From assembly GCA_046351235.1 (NCBI GenBank), contig JAXLYV010000003.1, positions 496,001-560,000 on the forward strand: DNA of 64,000 bases, read 5' to 3'. A program made the position numbers and the translations under genes. Positions 1 to 8,822 of the stretch are shown in pieces. This stretch comes from JBBSAT01 sp046351235 (GTDB lineage Bacteria > Myxococcota_A > Polyangia > Polyangiales > Sandaracinaceae). Under the pieces are notes generated by a model. The model searched no databases. It saw only the letters and a list, made by a program, of their open reading frames with translations, and was not told where the DNA came from. How positions within the stretch are numbered: the first letter of the stretch is position 1; every line of letters begins with the position of its first letter.

Positions 1-1452
1 GGCGCGTGGGAGCGCTTGCGCGTCGACCCGGTGCTCAAGTTCTTCGCGGCCGGCGTCACGTTCTACGGCATGGCGACCTTCGAGGGCCCGATGCTCTCGA
101 TCCGCTCGGTCAGCGCGCTCGCGCACTACACGGACTGGATCATCGGCCACGTCCACGGTGGCGCGCTCGGCTGGAACGGCATGATGGCGGCCGGAATGCT
201 CTACTGGATGATTCCTCGCCTCTACGGCAAGGAGCTCCACTCGCGCTCGGCGGCGAACGCGCACTTCTGGACCGGCACCTTCGGCATCCTGCTCTACGTC
301 GTCGCGATGTACGCGTCGGGCGTCACGCAGGGCCTGATGTGGCGCGCGGAGGCGCCCGGCGGCGGCCTGCTCTACCCGACGTTCGTCGAGACGGTCGACG
401 CGATCCGCCCGCTCTACTGGCTGCGCCTCGTGGGCGGCACCGTCTACCTGCTCGGCTTCATCGTGATGGCGTGGAACCTCGTCATGACGGTGCGCGGCGC
501 CAAGCTCGTCGAGAACAAGATCGAGGTCCCGGCGACGGTCGTCGACGACGACAAGGTCCCGATGATCAAGATCCTCTTCTCGCCCCCCGTCCTGCTCTCC
601 ATCGTCGTCGTCGTGATGTGCATCGCCGCCGGCATGGTGGGCGAGCTCGCGAGCGGCGCGACGCTGGTGATGGCCGGTGCGGTCGCGATCCTCGGCACCA
701 TCGCGATGGAAGCGGCGCGCAAGAACGGCGGTCCCGCATGGCACCACCTGCTCGAGGGCCGCGCGCTGCCCTTCACCGCGCTCGCCGCGATCTCGGTCCT
801 CGTCGGCGGTATCGCCGAGATCGTTCCGACGGTCGTCATCGGCGCCAACGAGGCCGCCTCGACGTCCCACCAGCCCTACACCGCGCTCGAGGTCGAGGGC
901 CGTGACGTGTACGTCAGCGAGGGCTGCTACACGTGCCACTCGCAGATGATCCGTCCCTTCACGTGGGAGACGGCTCGCTACGGTGCGCCGTCCACCTCGG
1001 AGGACTCGATCTGGGATCACCCCTTCCAGTGGGGTAGCAAGCGCACGGGCCCGGACCTCGCGCGCGAGGGTGGTCGCTACCCGGACGTCTGGCACGCGCG
1101 TCACATGGAGGACCCGCGCTCCACGTCGCCGGGCTCGATCATGCCGCCCTACCCGCACCTCCGGACGTCGCACATCGACTTCTCGGGCACGCAGGGCAAG
1201 GTCCGCGCGCTCCAGACGCTCGGCATCCCCTACACCGACGAGCAGGTCGCGCACGCCGAGGAGGACGCGCGGGCCCAGGCCGAGGGCATCGTCCAGGGTC
1301 TCGCCGCCGACGAGCAGCTCGACCCCGACTCGCAGCTGGTCGCGCTCATCGCGTACCTGCAGCGCCTCGGCCACGACACGTCGGCGTTCACGCCGGCGCG
1401 TGATGCGACGGCGCCCGTCGCGACCGCCAGCGCGGAAGGAGCCACGCCATGA
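1..1452 (+). CDS. ccoNO: cbb3-type cytochrome c oxidase, fused CcoN-CcoO (5' partial)
   Basis: This is the C-terminal part of the catalytic subunit CcoN joined in frame to the membrane-anchored cytochrome CcoO of the high-affinity terminal oxidase. The reading frame is open from base 1, so the start lies outside. The CcoN part shows the haem-ligand region HYTDWIIGHVHGGALGWNG (both His of HVH) followed by several membrane helices. Near residue 300 the chain continues without a stop into CcoO: EGRDVYVSEG, then the haem c motif CYTCH (bases 925-939), SQMIRPF, DHPFQWGSKRTGPDLA and the distal Met segment MPPYPHL. In most bacteria these are two genes; fusions are known in some lineages. The stop overlaps the start of ccoQ (ATGA), so the subunits are probably translationally coupled. 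Confidence 0.93.
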   Translation, partial: GAWERLRVDPVLKFFAAGVTFYGMATFEGPMLSIRSVSALAHYTDWIIGHVHGGALGWNGMMAAGMLYWMIPRLYGKELHSRSAANAHFWTGTFGILLYVVAMYASGVTQGLMWRAEAPGGGLLYPTFVETVDAIRPLYWLRLVGGTVYLLGFIVMAWNLVMTVRGAKLVENKIEVPATVVDDDKVPMIKILFSPPVLLSIVVVVMCIAAGMVGELASGATLVMAGAVAILGTIAMEAARKNGGPAWHHLLEGRALPFTALAAISVLVGGIAEIVPTVVIGANEAASTSHQPYTALEVEGRDVYVSEGCYTCHSQMIRPFTWETARYGAPSTSEDSIWDHPFQWGSKRTGPDLAREGGRYPDVWHARHMEDPRSTSPGSIMPPYPHLRTSHIDFSGTQGKVRALQTLGIPYTDEQVAHAEEDARAQAEGIVQGLAADEQLDPDSQLVALIAYLQRLGHDTSAFTPARDATAPVATASAEGATP

Positions 1453-1655
1453 GGGACATCGCGCACGACTTCTTCACCCACAGCCCCGCGATGGCGGGAC
1501 CGCTCGTCGCGCTGGTCCTCTTCTTCGTGGTGTTCACCGCGGCGCTCTTCCGCGTGCTCCGCACCCGTCCCGCCGACTGGGCCTCGCAGGCCGCCCTGCC
1601 GCTCGACGACGCCCCCACGGCCTCCCCCTCGAACGACCACGGAGCGAAGTCATGA
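1449..1655 (+). CDS. ccoQ: CcoQ-like small subunit of cbb3 oxidase
   Basis: A 68-residue protein with one hydrophobic helix (about residues 15-37, GPLVALVLFFVVFTAALF) and a charged, Pro-rich tail. CcoQ is a small single-helix subunit that stabilises the cbb3 complex; sequence conservation in the family is poor, so the call rests mainly on size, topology and position between ccoNO and ccoP. It overlaps both neighbours by 4 bases (ATGA at each end), as expected for coupled translation of a stoichiometric complex. Confidence 0.75.
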   Translation: MRDIAHDFFTHSPAMAGPLVALVLFFVVFTAALFRVLRTRPADWASQAALPLDDAPTASPSNDHGAKS

Positions 1656-2461
1656 GCCAGCAAGAGCTGAAGACCGATCCCATCCAGGGAAAGATCGTCC
1701 ACGAGTACGACGGCATCGAGGAGGCCGACAACCAACTGCCGCTCTGGTGGCTCGCCACCTTCGCCGGCACGGTGATCTTCGCGCTCGTGTACTGGCAGGT
1801 GTACGAGACGTGGGGCGTCGCGCCGAGCACGAGCGAGATCTACGCGGCCGAGATGGCCGAGCGGCTCACGAGCGGCGGCGAAGTGACCGATGATGTCCTC
1901 GTGACCCTCTCTGCCGACTCCTCCACCACCGAGAGCGGGCACCAAGCGTTCGTCACCAACTGCGTCGTCTGCCACGGCGACCGCGGGCAGGGAAACATCG
2001 GCCCGAACCTGACCGACGACCACTGGATCCACGGCGGCGCGCCCACGGACATCTACGCGACCGTTCGCGATGGTGTCGGCACGCGCGGCATGCCGCAGTG
2101 GGGCCCGGTGCTCGGCGATCGCACGCTCCAGGCGGTCGTCGCCTACGTGCTCACGATCCGCGACACGAACGTGGAAGGGCCCCGTGGGCCCGAGGGCGAG
2201 CTCTACGTGCCCGGCGGCGCGCAGCCGGCCACCGACGTCGCGGCGCCCGCCGACGGCACCGCGCCCGCGGACGGCGCAGCCCCCGCCGAAGGTGCGGCGC
2301 CGGCCGACGGCACCGCGCCCGCCGAGGGCGCAGCGGCCGACGGAACTGCCCCTGCGGAAGGTGCTGCCGCCGCCCCGACGGAGGCCGCTCCGACGGAAGC
2401 AGCCGCACCGGCCGAAGGCGCCGCGGCGCCGACCCCGCCGCCCTCGTCGGCCGCTCCGTAA
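1652..2461 (+). CDS. ccoP: cbb3 oxidase cytochrome subunit CcoP, mono-haem type with low-complexity tail
   Basis: Electron-entry cytochrome subunit of cbb3 oxidase, 269 residues. The N-terminus has the CcoP signature HEYDGIEEADNQLPLWW followed by one membrane helix (about 30-50). Only one haem c motif, CVVCH (bases 1961-1975), is visible, with the distal Met in RGMPQWGPVL; classical proteobacterial CcoP has two haem c domains. After the cytochrome fold ends (about residue 175) comes a tail of about 85 residues made almost only of Ala, Pro, Asp/Glu, Gly and Thr in repeats such as ADGTAPAEGAA. The start ATG overlaps the ccoQ stop and has GGAGCGA 4 bases upstream. The mono-haem form is probably the genuine product, since the reading frame is intact. 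Confidence 0.88.
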   Translation: MSQQELKTDPIQGKIVHEYDGIEEADNQLPLWWLATFAGTVIFALVYWQVYETWGVAPSTSEIYAAEMAERLTSGGEVTDDVLVTLSADSSTTESGHQAFVTNCVVCHGDRGQGNIGPNLTDDHWIHGGAPTDIYATVRDGVGTRGMPQWGPVLGDRTLQAVVAYVLTIRDTNVEGPRGPEGELYVPGGAQPATDVAAPADGTAPADGAAPAEGAAPADGTAPAEGAAADGTAPAEGAAAAPTEAAPTEAAAPAEGAAAPTPPPSSAAP

Positions 2462-2516
2462 CGAACCGTTTCGTCACGGAGAGGCTCTCATGGGGTGGGA
2501 GTAGAGTAGAGGTTCC

Positions 2517-3932
2517 ATGCCTGGCCCTGCGACGAACGGACCCTCCGGCGACGGAAAGAAGCACCTGACCGTCTACGATCGAGCCTCGTCGCTCGGCAAG
2601 GACGGCCACCGCAACTACGTGCACCCGGCCGACGTGAAGGGACGCTTCACGACGGCCCGGCACGTGGTGTTCGCCATCCTGGGCATCATCCTCGTCTTCG
2701 TTCCGTGGATCCGCATCGCGGGCCGGCCGGCGCTCTTCCTCGACGTGCCGGCCCGTCGCTTCTTCCTGTTCGGCGCGTCGTTCAACGCGCAGGATTTCTG
2801 GCTCGCGTTCTTCCTCGCGACGGGTCTGCTCTTCACGCTGCTCTTCGTGACCACCGTGCTCGGCCGCGTGTGGTGCGCCTGGGCCTGCCCGCAGACGGTG
2901 TTCCTCGAGGGCGTGTTCCGTCCGATCGAGCGCTTCCTCGAGGGCCCGCGCAACGAGCGCCTCCGCCGCAACGCCGGGCCGCGCAACTTCGACTTCTGGT
3001 GGCGCAAGATCGCCAAGCACGCGCTCTTCGTCCTCGCCGCCGGCCTCATCGCCCACGCGTTCCTCGCCTACTTCGTCTCGATCCCTTCGCTGATCGAGAT
3101 GGTGCAGAGCAGCCCGTCCGAGCACGCGACGGCGTTCGCGTGGATGGTGGTCGTCACGGCGCTCCTCTACGGAAACTTCGCCTGGTTCCGCGAGCAGCTC
3201 TGCCTGATCATCTGCCCCTACGGGCGCCTGCAGTCGATCCTGACCGACGACGACTCGCTGGTCGTCGGCTACGACGCGCGCCGCGGCGAGCCGCGCGGCA
3301 AGGGCAAGGGCCGGGACGGGCTCGGCAGCTGCGTCGACTGCGATCGCTGCGTGGCCGTGTGCCCGACCGGCATCGACATCCGCAACGGCCTCCAGCTCGA
3401 CTGCATCGGCTGCACGCAGTGCATCGACGCGTGCGACGAGGTGATGGACAAGCTGAAGCAGCCGCGGGGCCTGGTCCGCTACGACTCGCTTCGCTCGTTC
3501 CAGGGCGGCAAGCGCCGCTTCCTGCGCCCGCGCGTGTTCGCGTACGTGGGCGCGGGCCTGCTCGGCCTCACGGTCGCCACGTTCGCGATGCGCTCGCGCA
3601 CGCCCTTCGAGTCGAACCTCCTGCGCATGCGCGGCATGCCCTACGTCGTCGAGGGCGATCTCGTGCGGAACACCTTCGAGCTGCACGTGATCAACAAGCA
3701 GGATCACCCGCTCGTGCTGCACCTCACCGAGGAGCTGCCCGAGGGCATCGAGGCCCCGATCCCCGACGAGGTGCGCCTCGAGGCGCTCGAGAACCACCCG
3801 ATGACCATCGTCGCGCGCGGCCCCCGCGAGGCCTTCCACGCCGGCGCCACGCTCACCGTGGTCGTCACCACGGACGACGAAGGCACGCCCTACGAGCACC
3901 GCGAGACGGCGCCCCTCCTCGGCCCGCGCTGA
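2517..3932 (+). CDS. ccoG: cytochrome c oxidase accessory protein CcoG (FixG/RdxA family)
   Basis: Membrane-bound ferredoxin-like protein of 471 residues that acts in cbb3 oxidase assembly; in the family it is thought to reduce copper for CcoN maturation. It has several membrane helices (about residues 40-60, 85-110, 165-190, 210-235, 335-355), membrane-embedded Cys motifs WCAWACPQTVF and CLIICPYGR, and two [4Fe-4S] clusters of the type CVDCDRCVAVCPTG and CIGCTQCIDACDEV. The C-terminal domain after the last helix is Ig-like. It follows ccoP by 55 bases, with AGAGG about 8 bases before the ATG. The gap contains a near-palindrome (2461-2474) that could be regulatory. Confidence 0.93.
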   Translation: MPGPATNGPSGDGKKHLTVYDRASSLGKDGHRNYVHPADVKGRFTTARHVVFAILGIILVFVPWIRIAGRPALFLDVPARRFFLFGASFNAQDFWLAFFLATGLLFTLLFVTTVLGRVWCAWACPQTVFLEGVFRPIERFLEGPRNERLRRNAGPRNFDFWWRKIAKHALFVLAAGLIAHAFLAYFVSIPSLIEMVQSSPSEHATAFAWMVVVTALLYGNFAWFREQLCLIICPYGRLQSILTDDDSLVVGYDARRGEPRGKGKGRDGLGSCVDCDRCVAVCPTGIDIRNGLQLDCIGCTQCIDACDEVMDKLKQPRGLVRYDSLRSFQGGKRRFLRPRVFAYVGAGLLGLTVATFAMRSRTPFESNLLRMRGMPYVVEGDLVRNTFELHVINKQDHPLVLHLTEELPEGIEAPIPDEVRLEALENHPMTIVARGPREAFHAGATLTVVVTTDDEGTPYEHRETAPLLGPR

Positions 3933-3940
3933 CCGAGGCG

Positions 3941-5527
3941 TCAGCGGACGATGCGCGTCACGAAGACGTCGATCGCCCCGATGCCCGTCTGCCCGTCGAA
4001 CACGCCCAACGTGATGCCCCCGACGTAGACCCGACCCGAGGCGTCGAGCGCGACTCCGAATCCTTGGTCGCCCGCCGAGGTGCCGAACTGGTGGCTCCAC
4101 ATCTCGGTTCCACCGGCTCCGTAGCTACGGACGAACGCGTCGGCTGATCCGAAGCTGGACTGCCCCGGCAGTGCGTCCGCCACATTGCCCGTGACGAACA
4201 CGCTTCCTCCGGCCACGGCGGCGGCGCTGATCCCGTCGACGCCGGTCGTACCGAACTGCCTCGTCCACAGCTCGCTCCCGTTCGACGCGTACCGGCGCAC
4301 GAACGCGTCGATCGCGCCGGCCGAAGTCTGGCCCGGAAGCGCCCCGTCGACGTATCCGGCCACGTAGACCCCCGTCGAGTCGGCGGCGCTGGCAAGCACC
4401 GTATCGAGCCCGGCCGTACCGAACTGCTGCGTCCAGGACGCCGTTCCTTCGAGCGTGAACGCGCGGACGAACGCGTCGTCGGCGCCCGAAGACGACTGCC
4501 CCGGCAGAGTGTCGCGCGTGTAGCCCGACGCGTAGAGCTCACGATCGAAGAGGCTCAGGGCGTTCACGCGATCGAGGCCCGTGCTGCCGAACTGCTGGGT
4601 CCAGCCCTCCGAGCCGTCCGCGGTGTACCGTCGAACGAACGCGTCGCCTGTGCCTGCGCTCGACTGTCCCGGCAGTGTTCCCGACGTCGTGCCTCCGACG
4701 TACACGTTGCCGCTCGGATCGACGGCCAACGCAGCCGCCTCATCCAAGCCGGTCGTACCGAACTGGCGTGTCCACCGCTCCATCCCATCGGGCGCATACC
4801 TGCGGACGAACACGTCTTCGCCGCCGCTGCTCGCCTGCCCAGGCAGGCTGCCGTACGTGTAGCCTGCGACGTAGACGTCTCCTCCCGCTTCGATCGCGAG
4901 CGCGTAGATCCCGTCGTCCTCCGCGGTCCCGAACTGCCGCGTCCAGAGCTCGGTTCCGTCCGCTGCGTACTTCCGGATGAAGGCGTCCTCGCTTCCGGCG
5001 GCCGTCTGGCCGGGCATCACCCCGAGCGTGTAGCCGACGACGTACGTGTTCCCGCTGGCGTCGACCATCGTCCCGTACGCGTAGTCGGACAGAGTGCTTC
5101 CGAACTGCCGCGTCCAAGGAGTCCCGACGCAGGTTCGGTCGTGCGTGGGCGAGCCCGGCTGATCCTCCACGTCACCGAGCGCGCAGGTCCCCCACGATTC
5201 GCAGGCGGCTGCGTTGGGCTCGGCGCTGAACGTTCCGCTGCCGCACGGGGCACAATCGCGGTCGCTCATCGTCGTGCCCTCGTGCGCGATGTGCTCGCCG
5301 GCCGTGCAGTTCCGCCAGGCTACGCAGGCCGTCCGCGGGTCACCGTCGTCGTCCCAAGTGCCCGCCGAGCACGGCTGGTTGCCCGCGTCCCCCGCGCCGC
5401 CCGCGTCGCTCGGAGCACAACGACCATCCGCCCCGACGGCGTACCCGGTCGCGCACGTCTGCCCCGACGGACACCCTGCAAGGAACAGGGTCCCGACGAG
5501 CCATGCCGCGTTCGTACGAGCTCGCAT
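3941..5527 (-). CDS. SBBP beta-propeller repeat lipoprotein
   Basis: Exported lipoprotein of 528 residues. The signal peptide ends in a lipobox FLAGC (Cys19). Residues about 20-135 are Cys-rich, including CAPCGSGTFSAEPN and CESWGTC, resembling short TNFR-like Cys modules common in myxobacterial surface proteins. From about residue 137 there are seven SBBP (beta-propeller) repeats of about 50 residues, each opening with W[TS][RQH]QFG[TS] and containing GYTxGxxPGQ and DAFVRxY. Seven repeats would close a propeller. The role is unknown; such proteins are surface or secreted and may bind carbohydrate or protein. The gene converges with ccoG, leaving 8 bases between the stops. Confidence 0.88.
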   Translation of the reverse strand: MRARTNAAWLVGTLFLAGCPSGQTCATGYAVGADGRCAPSDAGGAGDAGNQPCSAGTWDDDGDPRTACVAWRNCTAGEHIAHEGTTMSDRDCAPCGSGTFSAEPNAAACESWGTCALGDVEDQPGSPTHDRTCVGTPWTRQFGSTLSDYAYGTMVDASGNTYVVGYTLGVMPGQTAAGSEDAFIRKYAADGTELWTRQFGTAEDDGIYALAIEAGGDVYVAGYTYGSLPGQASSGGEDVFVRRYAPDGMERWTRQFGTTGLDEAAALAVDPSGNVYVGGTTSGTLPGQSSAGTGDAFVRRYTADGSEGWTQQFGSTGLDRVNALSLFDRELYASGYTRDTLPGQSSSGADDAFVRAFTLEGTASWTQQFGTAGLDTVLASAADSTGVYVAGYVDGALPGQTSAGAIDAFVRRYASNGSELWTRQFGTTGVDGISAAAVAGGSVFVTGNVADALPGQSSFGSADAFVRSYGAGGTEMWSHQFGTSAGDQGFGVALDASGRVYVGGITLGVFDGQTGIGAIDVFVTRIVR

Positions 5528-5564
5528 CGCAACACTCCCTCTCGTCGATCAGGCTCTCGTTGAG

Positions 5565-5915
5565 TCAGGCGACGATGATCCGACCCGCCTGCCCACGCAG
5601 GGGGAGAGCGCGGCGACCGCAAGCGTACGTGTTCCCGAGGGGGGCCAGCGTCGGCCGCCGGGCCCTCGGGACACGCAGGCCCCGGCCAACACCAGCATCG
5701 CGAGCGCCGCCGCACGGCACGTGCGCGTCCGGCATCGGGGCGTCCACGTTCGCGTCACGGCCGCCGTCGGGCAGGTTCGCGGACGCGTCGGGAGCGACGC
5801 ACGCCCCGCCCACCTCGCTCGTGCCCGCCGGGCACGCCGTCGTCGGGCCGCACGCGGGCAGTGTGCTCAGCACGAGCACCAGGACCAGCGCGGGCGATGG
5901 ACGAGGCGAGCGCAT
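5565..5915 (-). pseudogene. truncated third copy of the Cys-rich lipoprotein (remnant)
   Basis: A 116-codon frame whose first 70 codons (signal peptide with Cys22, then the CPAGTSEVGGACVAPDAS and PDAHVPCGGA segments) match the neighbouring copy at 5915-6871 almost base for base. After CGGA the sequence departs from the homologue and continues as 46 unrelated, Arg-rich residues to a chance stop, so about 250 residues of the Cys-rich body are missing. Its start codon abuts the stop of the intact copy. I read it as the broken terminal unit of a tandem triplication; it could still make a short secreted lipopeptide. Confidence 0.75.
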
Positions 5916-6871
5916 CAGAAATTGCAGACCCGGGGGCTTGCGCCGGTGTTGCAGGTCACGCCCGCCGGGCAATCGTCGTCGCTGACGCAGAAGGTGGTGC
6001 AGCGGTTGTGGGTCGCGTCGACCATGCGGCAGACGCCGTCGTGCAGGGTCGGCTCGCCGCAGCGCGCATCGCCCGCCGCGTCGAGCGTCATGCAGTCCGT
6101 CATGCGGAATGCCGTCTGCGCCTCGCAGGTGCTCACCGCGAGCGTGCACACCATGGCGGTCACGCCGTCCACGCTCGTCAGCGAGCTCGCGCGCACGTAG
6201 GGGCGGCCGTTGCCGAAGCAGCTCCCGTTCGGGGCGCCGGCGCCGCTCGCGTCCTCGCGCCACAGGCAGTGGTTTCCGGCAGGAACAGGGTCCGCCGCGC
6301 CCGTCGTCGGGTCGTCGTACGTCATCGGCACGCACAGCTCTCCCGCGTGGCACTCCGCGTCCCGCGTGCACGTCCCGCACGTCGCCACGCTGTCCGGCGT
6401 GAAAGGGACGCACGCATGAGCCGGGGTGCATCCCTCCGTCGCAGCGCAGTCGTCGTTCGTGAGGCACTCCACGCACGTCATCGCCGCGGCGTCGCACACC
6501 GGCGTGGCCGTCAAGTGCGTGCAGTCCGTGCTCGCGCCGCAGCCCTCGCACGTGTGCGAGGCGCTACAGACCGATGCATCCGCCTCCGTGCAGTGCGCGT
6601 TCGTCAGGCACCCGACGCACGTGTCCGTCGCCACGTCGCACTGCGGCGTCGTGCCCGTGCACGCCCCGCCGCACGGCACGTGCGCGTCCGGCATCGGGGC
6701 GTCGACGTTCGCGTCACTGCCCCCGTCGGGCAGGTTCGGGGACGCGTCGGGGGCGACGCACGCCCCGCCCACCAGGCTCGTGCCCGCCGGGCACGCCGTC
6801 GTCGGGCCGCACGCGGGTATGCTCAGCGCGAGCACGAGGACGAGCGCCGGCGATGGACGAGGCGAGCGCAT
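5915..6871 (-). CDS. Cys-rich secreted lipoprotein, tandem paralogue 2
   Basis: Lipoprotein of 318 residues: signal peptide with lipobox IPAC (Cys21), an Asp/Gly/Pro linker (PDGGSDANVDAPMPDAH), then repeated short Cys modules such as CVGCLTNAHC and CVECLTNDDC, and a C-terminal domain with REDASGAGAPNGSCFG and a final VCNF. The start was placed at the ATG that overlaps the stop of the upstream paralogue by one base (TGATG); a much longer frame upstream of it is a shadow. The C-terminal half is nearly identical to the paralogue at 6871-7818, which implies recent duplication or gene conversion. No enzymatic motif is visible; function unknown. Confidence 0.85.
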   Translation of the reverse strand: MRSPRPSPALVLVLALSIPACGPTTACPAGTSLVGGACVAPDASPNLPDGGSDANVDAPMPDAHVPCGGACTGTTPQCDVATDTCVGCLTNAHCTEADASVCSASHTCEGCGASTDCTHLTATPVCDAAAMTCVECLTNDDCAATEGCTPAHACVPFTPDSVATCGTCTRDAECHAGELCVPMTYDDPTTGAADPVPAGNHCLWREDASGAGAPNGSCFGNGRPYVRASSLTSVDGVTAMVCTLAVSTCEAQTAFRMTDCMTLDAAGDARCGEPTLHDGVCRMVDATHNRCTTFCVSDDDCPAGVTCNTGASPRVCNF

Positions 6872-7818
6872 CAGAAATTGCAGACCGGCGGCGACGCCGC
6901 GCTGTTGCAGGAAAAGCCGGGCTTGCAGTCGTCGTCGCTGCCGCAGAAGGTGGTGCAGCGGTTGTGGGTCGCGTCGACCATGCGGCAGACGCCGTCGTGC
7001 AGGGTCGGCTCGCCGCAGCGCGCATCGCCGGTGAGGTCGAGCGTCATGCAGTCCGTCATGCTGAAAGCCGCCTGGGCCTCGCACGTGCTCGACCGGAAGG
7101 TGCACACCATCGCGGTCACGCCGTCCACGCTCGTCAGCGAGCTCGCGCGCACGTACGGGCGGCCATTGCCGAAGCAGCTCCCGTTCGGGGCGCCGGCGCC
7201 GCTCGCGTCCTCGCGCCACAGGCAGTGGTTTCCGGCAGGCACAGGGTCCGCCGCGCCCGTCGTCGGGTCGTCGTACGTCATCGGCACGCAAAGCTGGCCC
7301 GCGTGGCACTCCGCGTCCCGCGTGCACGTGCCGCACGTCGCCGTGCTGCCGCCAGTCGGGGCGCAGCTGCCGGTCGAGGTGAGGCAGATGCCGCTCGCGC
7401 AGCCGCTCAGCTCGCTCGACGTGCACTCCACGCACGTCATCGCCGCGGCGTCGCACACCGGCGTCGCCGTCAGGTGCGTGCAGTCCGTGCTCGCGCCGCA
7501 GCCCTCGCACGCGTGCGAGGCGTTACAGACCGAGGCGTCCGCCTCCGTGCAGTGCTCGTTCGTCAGGCACTCGACGCACGTGTCCGTCGCCACGTCGCAC
7601 TGAGGCGTCGCGCCCGTGCACGCGCCGCCGCACGGCACGTGCGCGTCCGCCATCGGGGCGTCCACGTTCGCGTCACGGCCGCCGTCGGGCAGGTTCGCGT
7701 CGGAGTGCGGGCAGACCGGGTCGTTCGGCGTCACGGCGCAGTCCACGTCGTGGCCGAGGCAGCCGGTGACGAGCACGACGCCAGAGGCGGCGAGGAGAGC
7801 AGCAGAGAAGCGGGGCAT
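6871..7818 (-). CDS. Cys-rich secreted lipoprotein, tandem paralogue 1
   Basis: First of the tandem set, 315 residues. Its signal peptide and lipobox (VLVTGC, Cys20) differ from the other two copies, but from NLPDGGRDANVDAP onward it is closely related to paralogue 2: same CDVATDTCVECLTNEHC modules, same REDASGAGAPNGSCFG block and same terminal VCNF. A unique insert (SSELSGCASGICLTSTGSC) replaces the equivalent module of copy 2. GGAG lies 6 bases before the ATG. A secreted or surface role is likely; no catalytic motif is seen. Confidence 0.87.
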   Translation of the reverse strand: MPRFSAALLAASGVVLVTGCLGHDVDCAVTPNDPVCPHSDANLPDGGRDANVDAPMADAHVPCGGACTGATPQCDVATDTCVECLTNEHCTEADASVCNASHACEGCGASTDCTHLTATPVCDAAAMTCVECTSSELSGCASGICLTSTGSCAPTGGSTATCGTCTRDAECHAGQLCVPMTYDDPTTGAADPVPAGNHCLWREDASGAGAPNGSCFGNGRPYVRASSLTSVDGVTAMVCTFRSSTCEAQAAFSMTDCMTLDLTGDARCGEPTLHDGVCRMVDATHNRCTTFCGSDDDCKPGFSCNSAASPPVCNF

Positions 7819-7838
7819 GGGTCACTCCAAGGTAGAGG

Positions 7839-8822
7839 TCAGAACGTGATGCGGAGCCCATCGGGGCGCAGGCTCACCGGACGATCGTGGTCGCCGTTGC
7901 TCAAGCCGAGAACGAGGCCCACGACGCCGAAGGCGACGAGCGCCGCGCCCGCGACCGAGAGCCCGATCCCGACGCCGTTCTCCGCCACGTGGTAGCGCGG
8001 GAGCGCGTCGCTGCAGCGATCGAGGCAGCGGGTGGTGTCGGCCGCGTTCGGGATGCCGATCCCCAGCGCGACGAGGCCGAGCGCGGCGCTCACGCCGCCC
8101 ACCGCGACCCAGCCCACGTCCACGTTGCCGCCGCTCGCCCGCGCCAGCGCGACGTCGATCACCGTCGCGCGGCCGGCGCTCACCGTGCGGCGCTCGTCGA
8201 GCGCCACGTATCCGCCCAGGCGCACCTCGATGTGGTGCTCGCCCGCGGCGAGCGGGCCTTCCCACGGGAGCACGCCGCGCTCGACGCCGTCGATCACCAC
8301 GAGCGCGCCCTCGGGCGTGCCGCGCAGCGTGAGCCAGGGCTGCCCGCCCCGCGCCTGGTCCTCGAACGCCGCCGACATCGCGCGGCGCACCGTCGTGTCG
8401 ATCGCGCCCGAGTCGGTGCCCGCGATCGCCGCGTCGGCCGCATACGTCCCGTGCTCGTCGCGCAGCGTCACCAGCACGCTGCCCGCGTTCCCCGAGCCGT
8501 CCTCGCTCTCGAACACGCTGATCGCGCACACGAGCCCCACCGCCGCCTCGACGCGCGCCGCCTCGAAGCACGCGTCGTCGTGGCAGTCGGCCGGGCTCTC
8601 CTCGCGCATCCGGATCCCGCCGTCCGCCGGCACCTCGATCCCGCGACGCCCCAGCTCGCGTGCCGCCGAGAGCTCGGCCGCCACCCACTGCTCCTGAGGG
8701 ACCTCGGGGCTGCCGCCCACGCCGATCACCACCGCCGTGCGCGCCGCCTGGGCACGCGCGAGCCCGGGCGCCGCGACCGCCGCGACCAGGAGCGCGAGGC
8801 TCGTTGCCGCCACCCTCACCAT
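7839..8822 (-). CDS. secreted PEGA-domain membrane protein
   Basis: 327-residue protein with a cleavable signal peptide (about 1-25, ending LARAQA), a globular region (about 26-165), a PEGA domain (about 168-240: WLTLRGTPEGALVVIDGVERGVLPWEG and AGEHHIEVRLGGYV), and two C-terminal membrane helices separated by a Cys-containing loop. PEGA domains are surface-layer-like modules often seen in myxobacterial envelope proteins and next to Ser/Thr kinases. The start overlaps the end of the upstream gene by 7 bases, so the two are probably co-translated. Function unknown. Confidence 0.82.
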   Translation of the reverse strand: MVRVAATSLALLVAAVAAPGLARAQAARTAVVIGVGGSPEVPQEQWVAAELSAARELGRRGIEVPADGGIRMREESPADCHDDACFEAARVEAAVGLVCAISVFESEDGSGNAGSVLVTLRDEHGTYAADAAIAGTDSGAIDTTVRRAMSAAFEDQARGGQPWLTLRGTPEGALVVIDGVERGVLPWEGPLAAGEHHIEVRLGGYVALDERRTVSAGRATVIDVALARASGGNVDVGWVAVGGVSAALGLVALGIGIPNAADTTRCLDRCSDALPRYHVAENGVGIGLSVAGAALVAFGVVGLVLGLSNGDHDRPVSLRPDGLRITF

